Below are positions 50,844-58,859 of a stretch of 64,000 nt of DNA, one piece after another. Made by a program: the position numbers and the translations under genes. The notes beneath the pieces were generated by a model, which saw only the letters and a list, made by a program, of their open reading frames with translations, was not told where the DNA came from and made no database searches. The stretch lies in assembly GCA_958295905.1 (NCBI GenBank), contig OY282382.1, positions 620,001 through 684,000 of the forward strand, written 5' to 3'. This stretch comes from an uncultured Vicinamibacterales bacterium (GTDB lineage Bacteria > Acidobacteriota > Vicinamibacteria > Vicinamibacterales > UBA8438). Position 1 is the stretch's first letter, and each line of letters begins with the position of its first letter.

Positions 50844-52481
50844 TCAGTCCGGCGCGACGCACGCGAAGTTCGCGGCGTCGTCGATGCTGCCGCGGCCGGT
50901 GTGCCGCGCCACCTGCGGATAGGGGCAGAGCGGCCGCGTGCGCGTCACCCTGCCGTCGACCACCTTCGAAGCGACCATCCGATCCGGCGCCACGCCGTCC
51001 TCGACCCACCGTTCGAGCGCGGTCACCGCATCGAACCGATCGGGCCCAGGACCGCCGCGGCAGTGGGCGACCCCCGGCGCCATGAAGAGCCGGTAGAAGT
51101 CGGCCGTCGCATCCAGGCCGCCCTGCTCGGCGACCACGCTCTCGTAGTACTCGACCGCGTAGGAGCCGGGGATCAGCGCGTCGGCCCAGCCGTGGTAGCT
51201 GATCAGCTTGCCCCCGCGGGCCTTGAACGCCGACAAGTCGGGATCCGTGGCGTTCAGGGCCGATCCAAGGGTGTCGTCGGTGCCCGCCCCGAGCGGCCGG
51301 GTGTTGGCGAGCACCCAGTCGTCGTCGAAGTCGAACTGCGTGAGCTCGTGGTCCGGGTCCTCGAACACACTGTAGCGCATGAAGTCGGCGGTGCTGCCGC
51401 CGGGCCGGGTGATGCCCGACCAGTACCGCCCCCAACCGCCCCGGCCGTCGGGCGCCTCGAACCACTCGCTGCCCGGCGGATAGCCGGGGAACAACTGCTC
51501 GCCGGTGCTCGGGCGCACCGGCCCCGCGTAGATGGCGCGGGCCGCCGCGATCTGTCCCGCAGTCAGGCAGTCGGCGCCGTCCGCCCCCGCGCACGCCAGC
51601 ACGCCGGGATCGAAGTCGCAGGCCCGGGGATCGTCGATCAGTCCGTCCTCAAGGCCGTCGACGGCGTCGCAGGCGTCGAGGACGGCGGCCCCGAGCAGCG
51701 GCAGCTTCTCGCGCGGCAGGTCCTGCGCGGGGTCCTTCGTCGTGGCGAGCCCCGCCCACAGCTCGCCGGTCATCAGGCCGATCCAGTAGTTGGCGGGGGC
51801 GCCGGCGACGATGCCGTCGTAGTCGTCGGGATACCGCTGCGCCTCCATCAGCGCGTGGTGGCCGCCCTGCGAGCAGCCGACGAAGTAGGCATAATCGGCG
51901 GGGCGGCCGTAGTAGGCGCCGGTCACCGCCTTGCCCGCGACGGTCGCCTCGTGCTGCGCCCGGTAGCCGAAGTCGACGAGCCGGACGGGATGCCCCAGCG
52001 ACCAGCTCCCGTCGAAGCCGCTGGTGCTCGTGTGGCCGTTGTCGGTGGCCACCGCCGCGTAGCCGTTCCGCACCGCCGCCGCGAGCTGCGGGTAGCGGAT
52101 GGCCCCGGCCGAGCCGCCGGAGCCGATGCCCTGGAACCGTCCGTTCCAGGCGTCGGCCGGCGGCAGCCACACCTCGAACCGGATCTCCGAGCCGGCCTCC
52201 GGACGCGACGTCCCCGCGACCCGGCAGAACGACACGTCGTCGACGATGAAACCGCGCGACGAGAAGGTCTCGGGTGGGGTGAACGGCGGGGTGACCGCCT
52301 CGGCGACGGTGACCGTGGTGTGCGGCAGGCCGAGCTGCGCCTCGGCGATGCGGGCGCACGCGCCGGCGGCCTGGATCGGGCGCGCGGCGGGCGCGCCGCC
52401 GGCCGCTTCGGGGCGGCTGGCGCCGGCGAGCGCGGCGGCAGTCCCCGCCGCCAGCAATGCGCAGAGAAATCGAGTGGTCAT
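50844..52481 (-). CDS. tannase/feruloyl esterase family protein, secreted
   Basis: The 545-residue protein starts at ATG 52479-52481 (minus), with a signal peptide ending ALAGAS. The alpha/beta-hydrolase nucleophile is Ser204 in VGCSQGGHHALMEAQ, the family fingerprint. Further conserved features are RFQGIGSGGSAGA, ATDNGHTS, the DACDAVDGLEDGLIDDPRAC segment (calcium-binding loop with a cysteine pair) and APGVAHCRGG for the catalytic histidine with its linked cysteine. It cleaves gallate or hydroxycinnamate esters. It looks intact; a decayed copy of its 3' end follows. Confidence 0.9.
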   Translation of the reverse strand: MTTRFLCALLAAGTAAALAGASRPEAAGGAPAARPIQAAGACARIAEAQLGLPHTTVTVAEAVTPPFTPPETFSSRGFIVDDVSFCRVAGTSRPEAGSEIRFEVWLPPADAWNGRFQGIGSGGSAGAIRYPQLAAAVRNGYAAVATDNGHTSTSGFDGSWSLGHPVRLVDFGYRAQHEATVAGKAVTGAYYGRPADYAYFVGCSQGGHHALMEAQRYPDDYDGIVAGAPANYWIGLMTGELWAGLATTKDPAQDLPREKLPLLGAAVLDACDAVDGLEDGLIDDPRACDFDPGVLACAGADGADCLTAGQIAAARAIYAGPVRPSTGEQLFPGYPPGSEWFEAPDGRGGWGRYWSGITRPGGSTADFMRYSVFEDPDHELTQFDFDDDWVLANTRPLGAGTDDTLGSALNATDPDLSAFKARGGKLISYHGWADALIPGSYAVEYYESVVAEQGGLDATADFYRLFMAPGVAHCRGGPGPDRFDAVTALERWVEDGVAPDRMVASKVVDGRVTRTRPLCPYPQVARHTGRGSIDDAANFACVAPD

Positions 52482-52758
52482 GGGTCTCCAAGGATACCGC
52501 ACGCGGGGCCGGGCCGCGACCGCCCAGGGCGGGCAGCGCCGCCGCCGTCCAGCCCGTCCATCACTCGGCCGCGACTCCGGGGGGTGCGCGGCGCCGGCCG
52601 GGCCGGCCCGTTGGTCGGACCCCCGACGCCGGGCGCGCGTGCGGCGCCGCCGGCCCTGGCCGCGACTCCAGGAAGGCGCGCGGCGTCGCCGACCGGCCCT
52701 CACTGGCCGCAACGCCGGGAGTAGTGCGTGCGGTGCCGCCGTCGGCCGGCGCCGTCCC
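52482..52758. repeat. degenerate GC-rich tandem repeats
   Basis: Three to four imperfect units of about 60 bases, each with ggccgcgactcc or ggccgcaacgcc followed by gcgcggcg, lie between the tannase gene and the dehydrogenase gene. No gene is seen. Confidence 0.6.
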
Positions 52759-53658
52759 TCACTCGGCCGCGGCGGGCGGACCGGCCGCCGCGCCGCCCAT
52801 CTCCTCGATCACGGCGATCAGCGCCGACAGATCGTCGCGGCCCCGATCCCGCCCCATGAGGGCATTGACGAACTGCATCGTCAGGGACGCGGCGGGCAGG
52901 GCGGCGCCGCGGTCGTGGGCGAGCCGGAGGACGATGTCGAGGTCCTTGTGATACAGCCGCGACTCGATGCCGGCGGCGAAGTCGCGCGACGCCATGCGGG
53001 CGCCGAACACGTCGAGCACCCGGCTCGACGCCATCCCGCCCATCATCACCTGGCGCACGCGCTCGACGTCGAGCCCGCAGCGGCCGGCGAGGGCCAGCGC
53101 CTCGGCCGCCCCCTGGGCCGTCACCAGCAGCGCCAACTGATGGCACGCCTTGGTGGTCTGGCCGGCGCCGGACCCGCCGAGATGGATGACGGTCGGCCCC
53201 AGCCGCGCGAACAGCGGCTTCGCGCGCTCGACCGCCGCCGCCGGCCCCCCCACCATCATGGTGAGCTTCGCATCGCGGGCGCCCTGCGGCCCCCCGGACA
53301 CCGGGGCGTCCAGCATGTCCACGTCCCGCTCGGCGAGCCGGGCCGCGATGGCCCGGGCGGCGGCGGGGTCGATGGTGCTCATGTCGATGACGAGCGTCCC
53401 GCGGGGGGCGCCGTGGATGATGCCGTCGGGGCCCAGCACGACCTGCTCGACGTCGCGGGTTCCGGTGACCATCGTGAAGATCACTTCGCTCCGCTCGGCC
53501 ACCGCGGCGGGATTGACGCAGACGGCGGCGCCGGCGGCGGCAAGGGGGCGGGCCGACTCGGGGCGGCGGGCGAACACCGCCATGTCGTGGCCGCCGTCCA
53601 TCAGGTGGCGCGCCATCGGGCGCCCCATGGTCCCGAGTCCGATGAAGCCGAGTCGCAT
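52759..53658 (-). CDS. 3-hydroxyisobutyrate dehydrogenase family / tartronate semialdehyde reductase-like
   Basis: The 299-residue enzyme has the N-terminal NAD(P)-binding motif GFIGLGTMGRPM (residues 4-15), the substrate-binding DAPVSGG (118-124), and the catalytic lysine K170 in GAGQTTKACHQL. These identify the beta-hydroxyacid dehydrogenase family, which includes 3-hydroxyisobutyrate dehydrogenase and 2-hydroxy-3-oxopropionate reductase. The precise substrate cannot be told. Length is typical. Start ATG 53656-53658 (minus). Confidence 0.88.
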   Translation of the reverse strand: MRLGFIGLGTMGRPMARHLMDGGHDMAVFARRPESARPLAAAGAAVCVNPAAVAERSEVIFTMVTGTRDVEQVVLGPDGIIHGAPRGTLVIDMSTIDPAAARAIAARLAERDVDMLDAPVSGGPQGARDAKLTMMVGGPAAAVERAKPLFARLGPTVIHLGGSGAGQTTKACHQLALLVTAQGAAEALALAGRCGLDVERVRQVMMGGMASSRVLDVFGARMASRDFAAGIESRLYHKDLDIVLRLAHDRGAALPAASLTMQFVNALMGRDRGRDDLSALIAVIEEMGGAAAGPPAAAE

Positions 53659-53775
53659 GTGTCGTCCGCCTGTCCGGCGCGCGGCGTCCGGAGGGCCGTT
53701 TCCTGCCGGGGGTTCTGCCGCCGGCCGCCGTTGTTGTCCGCCCGCCGCGACACCGCGCGGGGCGGGCGCTCCTAC

Positions 53776-53938
53776 CCGCCGGTGGCGACAGTCCCCGCCG
53801 CCTTCGAGCGGCGATGCATCCCGCCGGGCTGCGTTGTTCGTCGGACCGCTTGCAGTCCGCGGTTGCGATATGCCGAACCGTCATGATCGGGGACGCCGAT
53901 CATTCCGGCGCCGCGAAACGTCGGGACCTGTTTCACAG
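53776..53938. repeat. repeat C copy 3 followed by an inverted repeat F copy
   Basis: Repeat C occupies 53776-53848. At 53891-53938 the sequence cgcgaaacgtcgggacctgt is the diverged reverse of repeat F at 22579. The pairing of C and F at two distant places suggests they were one element. Confidence 0.75.
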
Positions 53939-54036
53939 CAGCAACAGGCGCCCCTCCTCACGCCGCCCGCGGGCGCTCTTCAGCCCGCCGGCGCCCGCGC
54001 CGCCTCGCGGGGCGACGCGGGGTCCGCCGCGGGCCG

Positions 54037-54960
54037 CTACCGCGCGCTCAGGCCCTGTTTCTTCCAGTAGCGCGCCAGTCCGAGCCAGCACATCGAGAAC
54101 GGGGCGGCCATGTCGTAGAGCGCCGCGGTCGCTTCCGGCATGTACCGCTGCAGATAGCGGTGGGTCTCGGCGACGAACCGATCGGCGCGTTCCCCGCCGG
54201 GGACATCCTGCTCGACGATGGTCCGCGCCAGGGCCGCCAATCCGTCCAGATGCTCGGTCAGGCCCGCCAGTTGGCCGGCGGCGTCCTCGTGCGGGCCGAA
54301 GTGGGTGATGAACAACGTGTCCGCCTGCCAGGCCTCGATCTGCCTGATGCTCGACTTCCACGTCTCGAGGTCGATGTCGGGCGGAGGCGTCGGCGGCAGG
54401 GCGAAGCGCTCGGGGCCGATCCGCACCCCCGCGGTGTCCCCCACGAACGCCACCCCGCTCGCCCGATCGAAGAAGCTGACGTGATGGGACGCATGCCCCG
54501 GCGTGTAGGCGACCTCCAGCTCGCGGCCGCCGACCGCGAGGCGCTCGCCGCCGCCGAGGACGTGCACGTTCCGCTCGGGCACGGGCAGGAACTCGCCCCA
54601 GAGGCGGTCCATGTCGTCGCCGTAGAGCCGCGCCGCGCTGCTCAGCAGCTTCCCGGGGTCGACCATGTGCGGCGCCCCCCGCTCGTGCACGTACACCTGG
54701 ATGTCGGGGTTCTCGCGGACCAGGGTGCCCGTCGCCCCCGCGTGGTCGAGGTGGATGTGGGTGAGGAGAATCGTCCGCACGTCGGCCGGCGCGATGCCCT
54801 GCCCGCGCAGCGACGAGCGCAGGGTGTCGAGACACGTCGACGGTCCCGGGTCCACGAGGGTGGCCCCCCCGGCGTCCTGGAGGACGGCGGTGGCGATGAC
54901 CCGGGGCTGGCCGAGGAACATCAGGTCGGCATAGGTGATGCCGCGCGCAATCGTTGGCAT
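54037..54960 (-). CDS. MBL-fold metallo-hydrolase
   Basis: The 307-residue cytoplasmic protein has the metal-binding motif LTHIHLDHAG (His68, His70, Asp72, His73), then a histidine in YTPGHASHHV and an aspartate in FVGDTAG, with the last histidine in ITHFGPHED. All ligands of a dinuclear zinc site are present. The C-terminal 80 residues are helical. Substrates of this branch include lactones, thioesters and phosphate esters; none can be picked. ATG 54958-54960 (minus) starts it with no signal peptide. Confidence 0.87.
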   Translation of the reverse strand: MPTIARGITYADLMFLGQPRVIATAVLQDAGGATLVDPGPSTCLDTLRSSLRGQGIAPADVRTILLTHIHLDHAGATGTLVRENPDIQVYVHERGAPHMVDPGKLLSSAARLYGDDMDRLWGEFLPVPERNVHVLGGGERLAVGGRELEVAYTPGHASHHVSFFDRASGVAFVGDTAGVRIGPERFALPPTPPPDIDLETWKSSIRQIEAWQADTLFITHFGPHEDAAGQLAGLTEHLDGLAALARTIVEQDVPGGERADRFVAETHRYLQRYMPEATAALYDMAAPFSMCWLGLARYWKKQGLSAR

Positions 54961-55011
54961 GGGAGCGGAATTTTACTATGCCCGCGGCCGGGGGCCCGCG
55001 GCGCCGCGCCC

Positions 55012-55175
55012 GGCAGCAACCCGCGGCGAAACTCCGCGGCGCGCCGGAACGGGCCGGCGGCGGCGCGGAAACGGCCCGGATCGCTCGGATTCCGCGATTT
55101 CGACCGCTGCACGACACGTTCTTGGGCTGAATACGGCCCCGGCCGGAGGCAGCGCAACGTCTGCCACGAACTGAC
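55012..55175 (+). repeat. dispersed repeat G, copy 1 (about 160 bp)
   Basis: It includes cggcgcgccggaacgggccg and cgctgcacgacacgttcttg and matches 61625-61817 in the same orientation with a few indels. It lies upstream of clpS, after the divergent MBL gene. Confidence 0.88.
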
Positions 55176-55303
55176 AGGCCCCCGTCACGCCATCGCCGGG
55201 CGGGCGTCTGCCGGTCTCGGCGCAAAGCGGGGTTCACCGGGGGTTCCCCGACCGCCGTCCCGCCTTGACGCCGCCGCCGTCTCCATAGTCTGATCGCAAG
55301 GGT

Positions 55304-55615
55304 ATGGCGCACGATCCACGTACCGGCCACGGCGTGCTCGACGAGACCCGCCAGAAGACCCGGGAGCCGATCCGCTACCAGGTCACGCTGCTGAACGACG
55401 ACTACACGACGATGGAGTTCGTCGTCCAGGTGTTGGAGTCGGTCTTCGACAAGTCCCCGGCGGAGGCCTACGGCATCATGATGCGGGTCCACACCGAGGG
55501 ACGCGGGCGGTGCGGAGCCTACACCCACGAGATCGCCGAGACCAAGGTCGCGGCCACGCGGGCCCTCGCCGCGCGCGCCGGGTTCCCCCTGCAGGCGATC
55601 CTCGAAGAAGAGTGA
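55304..55615 (+). CDS. clpS: ATP-dependent Clp protease adaptor ClpS
   Basis: This 103-residue protein starts at ATG 55304 behind gcaaggg. It has the N-degron-binding pattern YQVTLLNDDYTTMEFVVQVL, the central MMRVHTEGRGRCGAYTHEIA and the helix ETKVAATRALAARAG. ClpS hands proteins with N-terminal Leu, Phe, Tyr or Trp to ClpA for degradation by ClpP, and blocks SsrA substrates. The clpA gene follows after 12 bases, confirming the pair. Length matches the family. Confidence 0.95.
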   Translation: MAHDPRTGHGVLDETRQKTREPIRYQVTLLNDDYTTMEFVVQVLESVFDKSPAEAYGIMMRVHTEGRGRCGAYTHEIAETKVAATRALAARAGFPLQAILEEE

Positions 55616-55627
55616 CGGGATCCGCCC

Positions 55628-58063
55628 ATGTTCAGCGCCGCCATTGAGCTGATCCTGAACGTCGCCTACCGCGAGGCGACGGTTCGCCGGCACACCCACC
55701 TGACCATCGAGCACCTGTTGTACGTGCTGGCGCATGACCCGGATGGGGAGAAGATTCTCACCGCCTGCGGCAGCGACCTGCCGGCCCTGCGGCAAGCGCT
55801 CGACACGTTCCTCGACAACCTCGAGCAGAGCAGGAAGAGCCGGCAGCGCGAGCCGCAGCAGACCCTGGCGTTCCAGCGCGTCCTGCAGACCGCGGTGCTC
55901 CACGTGCAGAGCGCGGGGAAAGACGAGGTCCGTTTCGGCGACGTGCTGGCCGCCATCCTGCAGCAGCCGAACTCCTACGCGGCCGAGCTGCTGCAGTCGC
56001 AGGACGTCACCCGGCTCGACGTCCTGAACTACATCTCGCACGGCATCACGAAGACGCCGGCGGGGTCGGGCGACCCGCGTCCGGAGGAGCCCGCGCCGGC
56101 GGGACAGACCGGGGACGGACCCGCCCCGGCCCGCGATCCGCTCGCCGCCTTCGCCGTCAACCTGACCGAGCGCGCCCGGCAGGGCCGGCTCGACCCCCTG
56201 ATCGGACGCCGGAACGAGCTGCGGCGCACCCTGCAGATCCTCTGCCGCCGGCGCAAGAACAACCCGGTCTTCGTCGGGGACGCCGGCGTCGGCAAGACCG
56301 CCCTCGCCGAGGGCCTGGCCGGCCGGCTGCTGGAGGACGACGTCCCCGCGCGCCTTGCAGGGGCCGAGATCTTCGCCCTCGACACGGCCGCGCTGCTCGC
56401 GGGCACGCGGTTCCGGGGCGACTTCGAGGAGCGTTTCAAGGCGGTCGTCGACGCCCTCGCCGCGCGCCCCATGCCCATTCTGTTCATCGACGAGGTGCAT
56501 GCGACGGTGGGGGCCGGCGCCACCACCGGGGGCACGATGGACCTCGCGATGCTGATCAAGCCCCTGCTCGCGGCCGGGGACCTCAGGCTGATCGGCTCGA
56601 CGACGTTCGACGAGTTCAAGCAGATCGAGCGGGACCGGGGGCTGGCGCGCCGCCTGCAGCGCGTCGTCCTCGAGGAGCCGAGCGTCGACGAGACGATCGA
56701 GATTCTCACCGGACTGCGGTCGCGCTACGAAGAGCATCACCGGGTGACGTTCACCGACCGCGCCCTGCAGGCGGCGGCGAAGCTGGCGCGGCGGCATCTG
56801 CGCGACTCGCGCCTGCCGGACAGCGCCATCGACGTGCTGGACGAAGCGGGCGCGGGCTTCACCGTCACCGGCGCCGCCGCGCCCGCGGCCGAAGCCACGC
56901 CCTCCGCCGGGGAAGCAGCGCCCGACGCGGGCCGCGTCACCGCGCCGGCCGAGGCCAAGGCGGCACCCGACGCAGAGGGGGTCACGGCGTCCGCGACGGC
57001 GGACACCGCGGCGGAGACGCCCGCGCCGCTCCCGCGCGTCACCGCGGCCGACATCGAGCGGGTGCTCGCGCGCATGGCGCGCATTCCCGAGAAGCAGGCC
57101 ACGGCGTCGGACAAGGAACGGCTGCGCACCCTCGACGAGGCCCTCCGCCGGGTGGTGTTCGGCCAGGACGACGCCGTCGCGGCGGTGGCGACCGCGATCA
57201 AGCGGGCGCGCGCGGGGCTCGGGCAGCCGGATCGCCCTGCCGGATGCTTCCTGTTCACCGGCCCCACCGGCGTCGGCAAGACCGAGCTCGCGAAGCAGCT
57301 CGCCATCCACCTCGGGAACGAGTTCCTTCGCTATGACATGAGCGAGTACATGGAGAAGCATGCGGTGGCGCGGCTCATCGGCGCCCCGCCGGGCTATGTC
57401 GGGTTCGAGCAGGGGGGCCTGCTCGTCGACGCCGTCCGGGCCCATCCCTACGCGGTGCTGCTGCTCGACGAGATCGAGAAGGCCCATCCCGACGTCTACA
57501 ACATCCTGCTGCAGGTGATGGACCACGCGACCCTGACCGACAACAACGGGCGCAAGGCGGACTTTCGGCAGGTCGTGGTCATCATGACGGCGAACGCCGG
57601 CTCGCGCGAGGCGAGCGCGGCGCCGATCGGGTTCAGCGAGGACCGGACGAACACCGGCAAGGGGCGCACGAAGGCCGCGATCGAACGCGCCTTCAGCCCC
57701 GAGTTCCGCAACCGGCTCGACGCCGTCGTCACCTTCGACAGCCTCGCCCCGGGCGTCGTGGAGACGATCGTCGAGAAGTTCGTCCTCCAGCTCGAGGCGC
57801 AGCTCGCCGAGCGCCGGGTGGCCATCACGCTGCAGCCGGACGCCCGGGTCTGGCTCGCCGGGAAGGGCTACGACCCCACCTACGGCGCCCGCCCGCTGGC
57901 CCGGCTCATCCAGACCGAGGTGCGCAACCCGCTGACCGACGAGATCCTGTTCGGCCGCCTGGAGCACGGCGGGACGGTGCGGATCGGTCTCGCCGGCGAC
58001 ACGCTGCAGTTCGAGGTCGAGCCGAGCCCCCCGGCGAGCGATGCGGACGAAGACGACGAGTAG
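55628..58063 (+). CDS. clpA: ATP-dependent Clp protease ATP-binding subunit ClpA
   Basis: The 811-residue AAA+ unfoldase has a Clp N-domain (residues about 1-150), AAA module 1 with Walker A from G217 (GDAGVGKT) and Walker B PILFIDEVH, and AAA module 2 with Walker A from G545 (GPTGVGKT) and Walker B VLLLDEIEKAHPD. The ClpP-docking loop IGF (SAAPIGFSED) is present. Between the modules lies an Ala/Pro/Glu-rich insert (about 409-470) of roughly fifty residues that normal ClpA lacks. No ClpP gene is in the window. The protein works with ClpS in N-end-rule degradation. Confidence 0.95.
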   Translation: MFSAAIELILNVAYREATVRRHTHLTIEHLLYVLAHDPDGEKILTACGSDLPALRQALDTFLDNLEQSRKSRQREPQQTLAFQRVLQTAVLHVQSAGKDEVRFGDVLAAILQQPNSYAAELLQSQDVTRLDVLNYISHGITKTPAGSGDPRPEEPAPAGQTGDGPAPARDPLAAFAVNLTERARQGRLDPLIGRRNELRRTLQILCRRRKNNPVFVGDAGVGKTALAEGLAGRLLEDDVPARLAGAEIFALDTAALLAGTRFRGDFEERFKAVVDALAARPMPILFIDEVHATVGAGATTGGTMDLAMLIKPLLAAGDLRLIGSTTFDEFKQIERDRGLARRLQRVVLEEPSVDETIEILTGLRSRYEEHHRVTFTDRALQAAAKLARRHLRDSRLPDSAIDVLDEAGAGFTVTGAAAPAAEATPSAGEAAPDAGRVTAPAEAKAAPDAEGVTASATADTAAETPAPLPRVTAADIERVLARMARIPEKQATASDKERLRTLDEALRRVVFGQDDAVAAVATAIKRARAGLGQPDRPAGCFLFTGPTGVGKTELAKQLAIHLGNEFLRYDMSEYMEKHAVARLIGAPPGYVGFEQGGLLVDAVRAHPYAVLLLDEIEKAHPDVYNILLQVMDHATLTDNNGRKADFRQVVVIMTANAGSREASAAPIGFSEDRTNTGKGRTKAAIERAFSPEFRNRLDAVVTFDSLAPGVVETIVEKFVLQLEAQLAERRVAITLQPDARVWLAGKGYDPTYGARPLARLIQTEVRNPLTDEILFGRLEHGGTVRIGLAGDTLQFEVEPSPPASDADEDDE

Positions 58064-58129
58064 GAGACGACTCACGGCGGCTTCCCGCATCCCCCACGCG
58101 GAACCCCGGTCGGCGGTTCGGTCGGCGGT

Positions 58130-58321
58130 TCAGTCGCCGGTCCCGCCCTCGAGGGCGAGCACGAGGTCCTGCAGGCGCTCGATCTCCATCTGCGCGGCAT
58201 GCAGGATCGCCCGGCGTTCCTGCAGCGTCGGGGACGACCAACCCTCGCCGTCGAGCTCGACCCGGCCGTCGGGGTCGTAATCGACGAGCACCGCGTCCAT
58301 CGTCTCTATGTGGAGGCGCAT
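58130..58321 (-). CDS. small protein of unknown function
   Basis: This 63-residue frame starts at ATG 58319-58321 (minus) behind gaagag. It begins MRLHIETMDAVLVDYDPDGR, with a beta-type first half, and ends in an amphipathic helix (TLQERRAILHAAQMEIERLQ). It fits neatly between convergent clpA and the ACT-domain gene upstream on its own strand. No family is recognised; it may be non-coding. Confidence 0.5.
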   Translation of the reverse strand: MRLHIETMDAVLVDYDPDGRVELDGEGWSSPTLQERRAILHAAQMEIERLQDLVLALEGGTGD

Positions 58322-58378
58322 CTCTTCAACCGCTCCCCGCGGCGCGCCGGGCGGCGGCGGCGCGGCCCGGCGCGGGGT

Positions 58379-58762
58379 TCACATGCCGGCGGCCGACGCG
58401 GCGCGCCGGGCGTCGTCGACGGCGACCACCACCGCCGTCATGTCGTGATCGGCGAGGGCCGACGCGAAGGCGTAGTCGACGTTGACGCCGGACGCGCTCA
58501 ACATCCCGGTGGCCGACGCCAACGCGCCGGGGCCGTTGGGCACCGTAACGTACAGCACGTCCCGCTGCTCGACCGCGTAGTCGCGGCCCCGCAGCAGACC
58601 GGCCGCGTGGACCGGATTGTCGGGCACGATGTGGAGAACGCCGGAGGGGTCGAGGCTCAGCGCGAGGATGTTGACCTTCTCGCCGCGCAGGGTCCGGCAC
58701 AGCCGCGCCAGCGACCCGGGCGTATTGCTCAACCGCAGGGTGAGTTCGGTACGAATCGCCAT
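58379..58762 (-). CDS. tandem ACT-domain protein
   Basis: The 127-residue protein contains two ACT-type units: MAIRTELTLRLSNTPGSLAR with VNILALSLDPS, then DVLYVTVPNGPGALASATGM with VNVDYAFAS. Such small double-ACT proteins bind amino acids and act as free sensors. The start ATG 58760-58762 lacks a clear ribosome site. The divergent neighbour is an M1 peptidase gene only 97 bases away, so amino-acid sensing and peptide breakdown may be linked. Confidence 0.82.
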   Translation of the reverse strand: MAIRTELTLRLSNTPGSLARLCRTLRGEKVNILALSLDPSGVLHIVPDNPVHAAGLLRGRDYAVEQRDVLYVTVPNGPGALASATGMLSASGVNVDYAFASALADHDMTAVVVAVDDARRAASAAGM

Positions 58763-58859
58763 GCCGGGGAGGATATCACCGCGATCGCCGCGCAGAAAGA
58801 TCGCCGGGGCCGGCTCCGGTGCGATTCGGATTAAGATGGGACGCGGGGGTGAACCAGCC

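Noticed and set aside
53933-58090. 1385-codon minus-strand frame opposite clpSA
   Set aside because: It runs antisense through clpA, clpS and the neighbouring region. The sense genes are unambiguous.
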